A program made the translations under genes and the position numbers. The notes below the pieces were generated by a model. The model was not told the DNA's origin. It ran no database searches and worked only from the letters and a program-made list of their open reading frames with translations. Positions 1 to 6,991 of a DNA stretch of 64,000 bases are shown one piece after another; the first letter of the stretch is position 1; every line of letters starts with the position of its first letter. This DNA is from Terriglobia bacterium (GTDB taxonomy: Bacteria; Acidobacteriota; Terriglobia; Terriglobales; Acidobacteriaceae), in contig JAIQFH010000019.1 of assembly GCA_020073385.1 (NCBI GenBank), forward strand, positions 1 through 64,000, read 5' to 3'.

Positions 1-209
1 GGCTTCAGCAGGTCATGTAACCAGGCGGCAGAAGTTCCTTCTTCAAAGGTTACCGATAAAGTTCCGCGTAGCCCAGCGACGAACTCTAGAATCGTGGCCG
101 CTTTGGTCTCCAGGATGCATTCCATGATCAGCTTGCCCGAACTCTCCATGACAGCAACTGAGATCGTTGCTTGGTGAACGTCCATGCCGATATACTTTTC
201 TTGACTCAT
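1..209 (-). CDS. IS110-family transposase (recombinase), N-terminal part only
   Basis: About 69 residues are readable from an ATG at 207-209, running off the left edge. The start Met-Ser-Gln-Glu-Lys-Tyr followed by Ile-Gly-Met-Asp-Val-His matches the beginning of the RuvC-like DEDD domain of IS110/IS1111 transposases; the Asp of GMDVH would be the first acidic catalytic residue. An AAAGGAG Shine-Dalgarno lies just upstream of the ATG. The C-terminal Tnp_20 region with the catalytic serine is outside the window, so I cannot tell whether the element is intact. IS110 enzymes are guided by a bridge RNA encoded in a non-coding end of the element. Confidence 0.8.
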   Translation of the reverse strand, partial: MSQEKYIGMDVHQATISVAVMESSGKLIMECILETKAATILEFVAGLRGTLSVTFEEGTSAAWLHDLLK

Positions 210-350
210 AAAGGCGCTCCTTTCGCTAGGTTGGTCGTGCGAACATTCTCAACCTACCGCAAAAGTGGGCGCCTTTTTATATTGCGTGTAATCGCCTGAT
301 AGCGACAGTTGTCCTAGAGTTTCAAGTCCGCCCGGCGTTTTGAGGGCGAT
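210..350 (-). other. Non-coding end of the IS110-type element with a long stem-loop before the transposase start
   Basis: Upstream of the transposase ATG an imperfect nested inverted repeat is visible. AAAGGCGC at 210-217 pairs with GCGCCTTT at 269-276, and inside it TAGGTTG pairs with CAACCTA around 226-256. In the transposase mRNA the outer stem ends directly at the ATG and the ribosome-binding site falls in an internal loop. This region is where IS110-group elements are known to encode the bridge RNA. I cannot fix the outer boundary of the element; position 350 is only the point before the neighbouring terminator. Confidence 0.4.
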
Positions 351-351
351 G

Positions 352-391
352 CGAAAGAAAAGCCGCCCAGACATTGGGCGGCTTTCTTTGT
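352..391 (-). terminator. Rho-independent terminator of the HAF-repeat gene
   Basis: A seven-base-pair GC stem, GCCGCCC with GGGCGGC around a seven-base loop, is followed on the minus strand by TTTTCTTT. It lies 18 bases after the stop codon of the HAF-repeat gene and separates it from the IS element. A-rich flanks could make it work in both directions. Confidence 0.75.
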
Positions 392-408
392 GCAGTGGTA
401 TTTGACGG

Positions 409-1710
409 TCAGCGGAGTTGCGCTGCTGCGGCGCAGCCTTGTGGGCAGGTGTCGGACCAATAGCCGCCGACAACCATTCTAAGGTTGTTGACCTTGTTCG
501 CCACTCCGACGTACCCCTTAAAGTCCAGCAATTGAGCGGAACTGGGACTTTTCGTGCTCCAGTAGGCAGGCAGAGGAGCGCCGTCCGCATCAACGCTAGT
601 GCCGACGATATCGCCCAGATCGTTGATCGACGCCGGGAAGCTGGAGTTGTCGGGGATTCCCGGTGGCGTACCCAGCACAGTCATCTTATAGTGCTGCCTG
701 TAGCGATCCGTCGGCTGCCAGAGCACGGGAACGCCCAAACTGAAGTCCGCATTCCAGATGTTGCCGACGATCTCTCCTTTCTCGTTAATCCCTCCTGCAT
801 ACGACTGGATGTAGTCGGCGTACTTGCGAGAAACGGGTACTTGAAGGATCTTCCAGCCTCCGCCGGGGATAGGATTCCAGACAAATCCCAATTGATTGCC
901 GCTGTCGTCAAATGCGAATCCAGTAATCTGTCGGAAGTCGTTGGCCGTCTCGGCTACCCAGTATGGAAACTGCTCATAGCCGCTTATCTCAAGTTGATGG
1001 ATATTCCAGGTTATGACCGGCTTGCCATGATCTTGAGCGACGAATGGTGTCCAGGACACGGGAAGCGCAGGGAGAGTGAAGTTGTCGATTGCGCCGCTCC
1101 AGCCAGTAATGATCGTACCGAGTCTGTTTACCCCCAGCGCATTGCTATGGTAATAGCCGAGATCTTCGAGCGCTCCTAGTTCCACGAGGCCGGATTTTGC
1201 TGTCCATGCGAAAGCACGAATGTAGTTATCTGCCCTGGGAGCGAGGCCTACAATCATGCCGGTGTTGGTGATCCCCGTGGCCCCAGTATCGGCAGTCTCA
1301 AAAGTATTCTGGTACGATTCACCGCCAAATGTGCCGAGATCGAACCAGTGCATCGCTCCCGGACCTAACAGTCGTATTCCGATTGGCCGGGTGTAGCCTC
1401 TGGGCGGGTCAAGATTGGCATCGTACCCCGCTGGAGTATCGCCCAAGCCAACGGCAACGTCCCAATCGTTGATGTCCCAAGTCTCGGCCCAGGTCCCGCT
1501 GGGGTATTTCCCCAAATCGTAGAATGTTGTTTTAACCACTGCGGCGGATTGGTTGGCCGTCGTTCGGCTTGAGTTCGGCGTTGCATGAGCCGGCCTATTA
1601 TGCAGGATGCCACTCTTCCCAAAACGCGGTACGTGAGCCCCCTGTTGTCCCCACGCGGAGGACACAAAGAATCCACACACGAGTAAGAAGAAAACCGTAA
1701 TGTGTTTCAT
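409..1710 (-). CDS. Exported HAF-repeat protein
   Basis: 433 residues. The N-terminus (MKHITVFFLLVCGFF, then SSAWG-QQG) is a clear Sec signal peptide. The body contains repeated units of the HAF type (extracellular repeat, HAF family), recognisable from phrases such as DLGTFGGES, GITNTGMIVG, ELGALEDLG, INEKGEIVGN and INDLGDIVGT, spaced at roughly 45-60 residues, which suggests a beta-propeller-like extracellular fold. The ATG at 1710 is preferred because GGAGG lies six bases upstream; a GTG one codon earlier would be too close. The gene is divergent from the winged-helix/TPR regulator across a 211-base gap, and a regulatory link is possible but not shown. Specific function is unknown. Confidence 0.8.
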   Translation of the reverse strand: MKHITVFFLLVCGFFVSSAWGQQGAHVPRFGKSGILHNRPAHATPNSSRTTANQSAAVVKTTFYDLGKYPSGTWAETWDINDWDVAVGLGDTPAGYDANLDPPRGYTRPIGIRLLGPGAMHWFDLGTFGGESYQNTFETADTGATGITNTGMIVGLAPRADNYIRAFAWTAKSGLVELGALEDLGYYHSNALGVNRLGTIITGWSGAIDNFTLPALPVSWTPFVAQDHGKPVITWNIHQLEISGYEQFPYWVAETANDFRQITGFAFDDSGNQLGFVWNPIPGGGWKILQVPVSRKYADYIQSYAGGINEKGEIVGNIWNADFSLGVPVLWQPTDRYRQHYKMTVLGTPPGIPDNSSFPASINDLGDIVGTSVDADGAPLPAYWSTKSPSSAQLLDFKGYVGVANKVNNLRMVVGGYWSDTCPQGCAAAAQLR

Positions 1711-1921
1711 CACTTACCTCCATCAAGTAAGTTTCACCTCCTGTCACCAGCCCTCTATCTCACGCTGGCAGTTGTATTCGCAATGGAGAACGTCTGTCGT
1801 TTGCATGAGGTTTGGATGGAGGGGCCCGAAGATGAGAAATGCAACATGCCTTCCGGTGTGCCGAAGTCACAGTATTCTCAACGGCTTTGTGCTACATTCT
1901 CAGGCTCGAGGGACGACACCC

Positions 1922-3781
1922 ATGCCTGCGTCGGTCCAATCCCCGCCACGACGACTGCGCTTCCGCAGTTTCGAGTTGGACCCTGCCTCCGGCGAACTCC
2001 ACCAGGACGGTCGTAAGGTCCCTCTTCCTCACAAAGCGTTTGAGTTGCTGCGTGCTTTAGCGGAGCATTCCGGCGAGGTGGTCACGCGGGAAGAGCTACG
2101 AGCCAAGCTGTGGTCGGCAAATACGTTCGTTGAGTTCGACGACGGGGTGAACCATGCTGTAAAGAATCTGCGACAGGCCCTGGGAGACTCGGCCGAGAAT
2201 CCGCAGTTCATTGAGACGTTGCCTCGCTACGGGTATCGCTTCCTCGCGGCCGTGGAAGCCGCGCCTACACTAGGGCCCGAGCCTGTGAGACGACGCCGAA
2301 GCACCATCACAGCCGTCGTTACGACCGTTGCTCTGCTGGCCGTGGTGGCGTTGCTTGTGTTCATACCGGACGGCTGGCGCGGTCGGTTCTCGAGCAACGC
2401 CAATGAGCCACCTATTCGCTCCCTGGCCGTGTTGCCGCTATCCAATCTATCTGGCGATCCGCAGCAGGATTACTTTGCCGACGGAATGACGGATGCCCTC
2501 ATCACCGACGTGGCCAAGATTCGCGGGCTGAAAGTGATCTCCCGGACTTCGGTGATGCAATTCAAAGACGTCAAGAGGCCGCTGCCGGAAGTTGCCCGAC
2601 GTCTCGGAGTGGATGGCATCATCGAAGGCTCCGTGCAACGTTCCGGTGGGCGAGTGCGGATCACTGCACAACTCATCCGCGCAGCCACCGATACTCACCT
2701 GTGGGCAGAAAGCTACGAAGGGGACACACGCGATGTCCTTGCTCTGCAAGAGGAAATCGCCAGAGATGTAGCGAAGAAAATCAAGGTAGCACTCACTCCA
2801 GAGGAGCAAATGCGCCTGGCGAGTGCCCGCTCCGTCAATCCCGAAGCCTACGAACTCTATCTGAAGGGCCGTTACGAATGGAATAAGCGGACGCAGGCAG
2901 GGCTCAAGAAGGGTCTGGAATACTTCCAGCAAGCCATCAACCTCGATCCCACCTATGCGCTGGCTTACTCCGGCATAGCAGACTCTTACACCATGCTCGC
3001 CAACAACCGTTTTGTTTCCGGCAGCGAGGTTTACTCCGGAGCGAAAGCAGCGGCGTTGAAGGCACTTGAACTGGATCAAAATTCGGCCGAGACGCACACT
3101 TCATTGGCCTATGTTTTGTTTTGTTATGAGTGGGATCCCGAAGCCGCGATGAAGGAACTCCGAACCGCGATCGAGTTGAACCCTAATTACGCGACTGCGC
3201 ACCACTGGTACGCCGTGATATTGGCCGAGATAGGCCAGAGCGAAGAGGCCATGCGCGAGATGGAGCAAGCGCGGAAGCTGGATCCCCTATCGGTCCGGAT
3301 TAGTGCGAACGTCGGACACCTGCTTTACCTCAGGCGTCAGTATGATCAAGCAATCCTTGAGACGCGCAAGGCATTGGAACTGGAACCGAACGACCGTATG
3401 ACACACGAGCGACTCGGCGAGACATATCTCCAGATGGGCATGTCGAAGGAAGCCCTTGCAGAGTACCGCCTCATAAGCAGCAGCGATGAGCCGGACCCGG
3501 GACTCGTCTGCGCCTACGCCGCCGCCGGCAATCGAAAGGAAGCCCTGAGAATACTCAGCTGGCTGAAGCAAAAATCGAAGCGCGAGTACATCGCACCGTA
3601 TTACATGATTCGCGCCTACACCGCTCTGGGTGAAAAGGACGAAGCGTTGGCGTGGCTGCAAAAGGGCGTCGAAACTTACTCCGGTGGTATGGACCGATTA
3701 AAGGTAGACCCCGCGTTCGACCCGCTGCGCGGCGACCCGCGCTTCCAGAAACTGCTGCGCCGCATGAATTTCCCGCAATAG
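1922..3781 (+). CDS. Membrane-anchored winged-helix transcription factor with TolB-like and TPR domains
   Basis: 619 residues from the ATG at 1922, which has GAGGG upstream; the open frame extends further 5' but with low-complexity, non-homologous sequence. Residues about 10-108 form an OmpR/CadC-type winged helix, ending in the typical FIETLPRYGYRFLA. A single membrane helix spans about 129-150. Residues about 165-290 resemble the TolB-like/FlgO-like domain (SLAVLPLSNLSGD, then YFADGMTDALITD) found in such regulators. From about residue 300 to the end there are TPR repeats. Proteins of this architecture are abundant in Acidobacteria and are thought to couple extracytoplasmic sensing to transcription. 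The natural target may be the divergent HAF-repeat gene, by position only. Confidence 0.85.
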   Translation: MPASVQSPPRRLRFRSFELDPASGELHQDGRKVPLPHKAFELLRALAEHSGEVVTREELRAKLWSANTFVEFDDGVNHAVKNLRQALGDSAENPQFIETLPRYGYRFLAAVEAAPTLGPEPVRRRRSTITAVVTTVALLAVVALLVFIPDGWRGRFSSNANEPPIRSLAVLPLSNLSGDPQQDYFADGMTDALITDVAKIRGLKVISRTSVMQFKDVKRPLPEVARRLGVDGIIEGSVQRSGGRVRITAQLIRAATDTHLWAESYEGDTRDVLALQEEIARDVAKKIKVALTPEEQMRLASARSVNPEAYELYLKGRYEWNKRTQAGLKKGLEYFQQAINLDPTYALAYSGIADSYTMLANNRFVSGSEVYSGAKAAALKALELDQNSAETHTSLAYVLFCYEWDPEAAMKELRTAIELNPNYATAHHWYAVILAEIGQSEEAMREMEQARKLDPLSVRISANVGHLLYLRRQYDQAILETRKALELEPNDRMTHERLGETYLQMGMSKEALAEYRLISSSDEPDPGLVCAYAAAGNRKEALRILSWLKQKSKREYIAPYYMIRAYTALGEKDEALAWLQKGVETYSGGMDRLKVDPAFDPLRGDPRFQKLLRRMNFPQ

Positions 3782-4205
3782 CCTTATCTCAATCCTTTTC
3801 CTGTCGAGGTGGGCAAAGAAAAAGGCAGACATCCCCGTCTTGAAACACCAACGCGGAGTACGCGAAACTGCCATAGCAGCATTCAGCCTACGGAGATTTC
3901 TGCGCTGGGGTTTGGAAGCGCGAAATCGTCATCAGGGAGGACGAATTTGCTGACGGTTCAATCTGGGAGTTCAAGGAACCTGCGGTTTGCGAAAAGAGAA
4001 GTGAACGTTGAGCGGCTGATTGTCGATAAATCCCCATAGCACTCAGAATCCTTCATTGACCCATCCGATGTCCCTCTTCCTGGGCGGACAGGGCCGAAAA
4101 CAGCGCAACGCTCCCCCGGGCCTGTGGTACAGTATTGCCCATTCACTTCAGGTCGGCCGTGGGGCCGGCTGCATCATGAGATTCCCCTTCGCCGAGGACT
4201 AACTG
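3782..4205. other. Intergenic region, no gene seen
   Basis: No convincing coding sequence. A possible extended -10 (TGTGGTACAGT) around 4123-4133 and a short hairpin (CGGCC with GGCCG near 4154-4166) precede the CBS gene and may belong to its promoter and leader. Confidence 0.4.
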
Positions 4206-4616
4206 ATGACGACTCTCCGCGAGCTGATAAAAGACCGCAGACTCTACTCCGTCGATGCCAACCGCACCGTGCTCGAAGCCGCGCGCTACATGCTGGAGCA
4301 CAATGTTGGCGCCCTGCCCGTTCTCCGCGACGGAAATCTTGCTGGCATCCTCTCCGAACGCGACATTATGAACCGCGTAGTCGCCGTCGGCCGCACGCCG
4401 GGCACCACCGCCGTTTCTGAAGTTATGACTGCGAACCCGCGCGCCGTCCCTGCCGACGAGAGCATCGAAGAGTGCCTCTTCATCATGCGTGAATTCGGAT
4501 TCCGTCATCTCCCCATCGTCGAAGGCAAGGAATTGAAAGGACTGGTTTCTCTGCGGGATGTTCTGATGCACCAGGCGGCCGAGATCGAAAAGCAGACGAG
4601 ACGAGCGGCATCGTAA
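4206..4616 (+). CDS. CBS-domain pair protein
   Basis: 136 residues consisting almost entirely of two CBS motifs. The first runs from about residue 6 to 60 (TVLEAARYMLEHNVGALPV and GILSERDIM), the second from about 70 to 125 (VMTANPRAVPADESIEEC and GLVSLRDVL). Such stand-alone tandem CBS (Bateman) modules bind adenosyl nucleotides and act as cytosolic energy-state sensors for partner proteins. The ATG is preceded by GAGGAC. No adjacent effector gene is evident, so the partner is unknown. Confidence 0.88.
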   Translation: MTTLRELIKDRRLYSVDANRTVLEAARYMLEHNVGALPVLRDGNLAGILSERDIMNRVVAVGRTPGTTAVSEVMTANPRAVPADESIEECLFIMREFGFRHLPIVEGKELKGLVSLRDVLMHQAAEIEKQTRRAAS

Positions 4617-4662
4617 ATCTTGGGTCTTACGTGTTGTAATCCATAACTTGTAATCCATAACA

Positions 4663-4779
4663 GTGTCATCCTGAGCCGCTTCTTTTGCGGCGAAGGACCT
4701 ATGAAACTTGCTGGCAGCACCGGCGCAGCGAGGGAGTTCATAGGTCCTTCGCGGCAAACAACGCCGCTCAGGATGACAC
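4663..4779. repeat. Imperfect inverted-repeat element (REP/MITE-like)
   Basis: The left arm reads GTGTCATCCTGAGCCGC, then GCGGCGAAGGACCTATGAA; the right arm is its reverse complement, TTCATAGGTCCTTCGCGGC, then GCCGCTCAGGATGACAC. The arms enclose about 30 bases. It lies between convergent genes and looks like a dispersed non-coding element; it could act as a transcription barrier. Confidence 0.75.
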
Positions 4780-4824
4780 CGTAAGAGGACTACACATTCC
4801 TAAAGGGCTCTAAGACCGCTTTCC

Positions 4825-5574
4825 TCACTCCCGCTTCCGCAGAATCGTCTCCCCCGGCTTCGGCGGCAGCCGGAACGGAAACTCGAAAATCTTTCCCGCC
4901 AGCGGCACGCGCAGGATGAACTCCTCCTGCTTCTTCCACCGGCTGATCCACTTGCTCTCGGTGCTGAACAGGACCCAGCCGCTGGCCTCGGTTTTCCCCG
5001 GGCTCAGCCTCGTCGGCCGCAGGCTGTTCTTGCCGATGAATTCCTGCAGCTCTGCCGAATCCTTCAGGAACGCCCGCACGAAAGCTTCTTTCTGTTCCTT
5101 CTGTTCCGGATGCTTCTCCACCTGCCGCGCGGTCTCATCGTTCAACGCGTCGGCATCGTTCTGCACTTTGTCGGAGAAGTCATCGGGATCGAGCGCGGTC
5201 TGCATCACCTGAAAATGTTTCATGAACTGCAGCGAGATATTTTCGGTGGCGACCTCGAGTGATGTCTGCCCGCGATATCGCACCGTCAGCAGCACCGCGA
5301 AGAACGGTTGGTGCCGCCGGTGCACCTTCTCGAGTTCCTGCGAATCGACCGCCATCACGATCCCGGCCTCGTCCGACCAGATCCCGTAGCGGTACTTCCC
5401 ATCGTCGTCGCGCGAAAAGGTGCAGCCGGGATTGCCCTCCGCCCAGCGCACCGCAGAAATCCTGTTCTTGTCTTTGCTGGAAGCGACCGCCGAATATGGC
5501 AGCAGGGAAGCGACCGCGATCATCAGCACCAGCAGCTTCGAAATCTGCCGCCTGAACGATCTTGGTAAGGTCAC
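4825..5574 (-). CDS. Exported protein of unknown function
   Basis: 249 residues from a GTG at 5572-5574, giving a good signal peptide (TLPRSFRRQISKLLVLMIA, then VASLLPYSAVA). An ATG at 5683-5685 is in frame, but the extra 37 residues are translated from a dispersed palindromic repeat and would give an implausibly long n-region; neither start has a clear ribosome-binding site. The mature protein has a charged central region rich in Lys, Glu and Asp (about 110-180) and a C-terminal part that may be a beta domain. It follows the Ig-like gene closely and is probably co-transcribed. I do not recognise the family. Confidence 0.65.
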   Translation of the reverse strand: MTLPRSFRRQISKLLVLMIAVASLLPYSAVASSKDKNRISAVRWAEGNPGCTFSRDDDGKYRYGIWSDEAGIVMAVDSQELEKVHRRHQPFFAVLLTVRYRGQTSLEVATENISLQFMKHFQVMQTALDPDDFSDKVQNDADALNDETARQVEKHPEQKEQKEAFVRAFLKDSAELQEFIGKNSLRPTRLSPGKTEASGWVLFSTESKWISRWKKQEEFILRVPLAGKIFEFPFRLPPKPGETILRKRE

Positions 5575-5670
5575 GGCTTCAGCGGTGCGGCTGGACAATG
5601 GTTTTGGGAAGGGCACGGCTTCAGCCGTGCCGCTTAGGCTCGCAAAAGAGACGGGCTTCAGCCCCTGAGG
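5575..5670. repeat. Cluster of short dispersed palindromic repeats
   Basis: Three related units are visible: CACGGCTTCAGCGGTGCGG, then GGCACGGCTTCAGCCGTGCC, then ACGGGCTTCAGCCCCTGAG. Each contains a perfect or near-perfect palindrome around GGCTTCAGCC. This is a REP-like family; here it abuts or enters the 5' end of a coding region. Confidence 0.65.
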
Positions 5671-5688
5671 TGCCGACCGGCTCATGGC

Positions 5689-6759
5689 TTACGGCGTTTT
5701 TGGCGGCGCCGTGACCGTCAAGCTGACGGTGGGCCCGGTGGTGGTGGTGCTGGTGTTACTCGAAACGACTCCGTTCGAATCAACGCCGACGATCGTGAAC
5801 GTATACGTGTTGGCCGGCGTTACCCCGTTCGGCGTCGTCGTGGATGGGTTGTTGCTCCCGCATCCCGGAATGAGAATGAAGGCTCCGCAGAGCACAAAAA
5901 GCGCCAGGATGCCCCACGCTCTTCTTCCAGGTTTCCCGCTCATTGCGGCGCCCAAGCCGACCAGTCCGAAAAGCGGTAAAGAAAACCAAAGACCCATGAC
6001 GTTGCGCGAACTATGGGCTCCGGTAGTGATCGGCCCAAACGTGCTGATGGTCAGCGTAGCGCTCGCGGGCGTCCCGGTCACTTTCAGGTTCTTGTCATTT
6101 TGTGGATAGGTGAACGAGCATACAGGAGCGATCGTCACCAGCGGACTGATGGACGCACATGCAAGCGTAATGCCCCCGCCCTGCGGCGTGGCATATCCGA
6201 AAATCGGATTCACCGTGACCAAGCCCTGGGCGCCGGTGCCGGCAGGCACGCTGGTGGGCGCCACCGCGCCAGTCACACTGAGGGTGTACTGCGGGGTCAC
6301 CGCGAGAACGGTGAGTGGAAGCGCCGGTGTTGTGTAAGTGGTGGTTGGCCCGGTTCCGGTGATCGTTATGTTGTAGGGCTGCGTGCTGGTATCGCTCTGG
6401 GTCGTCACCGTCGCGCTCGCGCTCGCCGGAGCCGTGACCGACGGCGGACTCACCGTACACACCGGCGGATCCGTCGCCGCCTGCTGCGAGGTGACCTGGC
6501 AGCTCAAATTGACCGTGCCGCTGAATCCGTTCACCGATCCCACCTGGATCAGCGACGACGAAACACCGCTTGGCGCAACTGCATCCGGATTAAACGAAGC
6601 GGGCGAGAGCGTGAATTCCGATGTTCCCCCCTGTGCCGCCGCCACCGGGGCGAAGGTGCAAGCAAGGGCAAAGGCTGCCGCCACCAGGCACAGCGTGGCG
6701 ATCCCACGGTGTCCAGCCAGAGATTTCAACTTGGATTCAATCCACTCGGATCTCAACAT
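5689..6759 (-). CDS. Exported Ig-like protein with C-terminal two-helix/Cys-Gly module
   Basis: 356 residues from the ATG at 6757-6759 (a TTG at 6775-6777 is an in-frame alternative; neither has a strong ribosome-binding site). A signal peptide ends at VAAAQG. Two Ser/Thr-rich Ig-like or fibronectin-like segments follow (about 45-230; for example NGFSGTVNLSC and TPQYTLSVTG). Near residues 245-300 come two hydrophobic helices separated by the basic turn GKPGRRAW, then LIPGCGS, then a short Thr-rich beta segment. The same C-terminal arrangement occurs in the neighbouring SBBP protein. Probably surface-associated; function unknown. Confidence 0.75.
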   Translation of the reverse strand: MLRSEWIESKLKSLAGHRGIATLCLVAAAFALACTFAPVAAAQGGTSEFTLSPASFNPDAVAPSGVSSSLIQVGSVNGFSGTVNLSCQVTSQQAATDPPVCTVSPPSVTAPASASATVTTQSDTSTQPYNITITGTGPTTTYTTPALPLTVLAVTPQYTLSVTGAVAPTSVPAGTGAQGLVTVNPIFGYATPQGGGITLACASISPLVTIAPVCSFTYPQNDKNLKVTGTPASATLTISTFGPITTGAHSSRNVMGLWFSLPLFGLVGLGAAMSGKPGRRAWGILALFVLCGAFILIPGCGSNNPSTTTPNGVTPANTYTFTIVGVDSNGVVSSNTSTTTTGPTVSLTVTAPPKTP

Positions 6760-6950
6760 GAACGGGTTCGGTTTCAACTAGCTTCGATTCCTGGGAATGC
6801 AAAAACGCTGCCCGCCACCCGGGCGGATCGTGCGTAGCGTGGTTCGAGGTCCCAAGGACAAGTCCGATCCCCTTGAAACCATGAACTTTGAATTCCCATA
6901 CTACCATTCCCGCCGTTGAATCGTTCGGATGGACCGCTGTGGAAATAGAA

Positions 6951-6978
6951 CGGCCGCCCCTGCCAGCAGGGGCGGCCG
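6951..6978 (-). terminator. Strong stem-loop terminator after the SBBP gene
   Basis: A perfect 12-base-pair stem (CGGCCGCCCCTG with CAGGGGCGGCCG) closes a four-base loop, followed on the minus strand by TTCTATTTC. It begins 13 bases past the stop codon of the SBBP gene. Confidence 0.75.
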
Positions 6979-6991
6979 CGTTGATTTGCTA

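Noticed and set aside
2447-3097. 216-codon frame antisense to the winged-helix/TPR regulator
   Set aside because: Fully inside a well-supported gene, without start signal or family resemblance.
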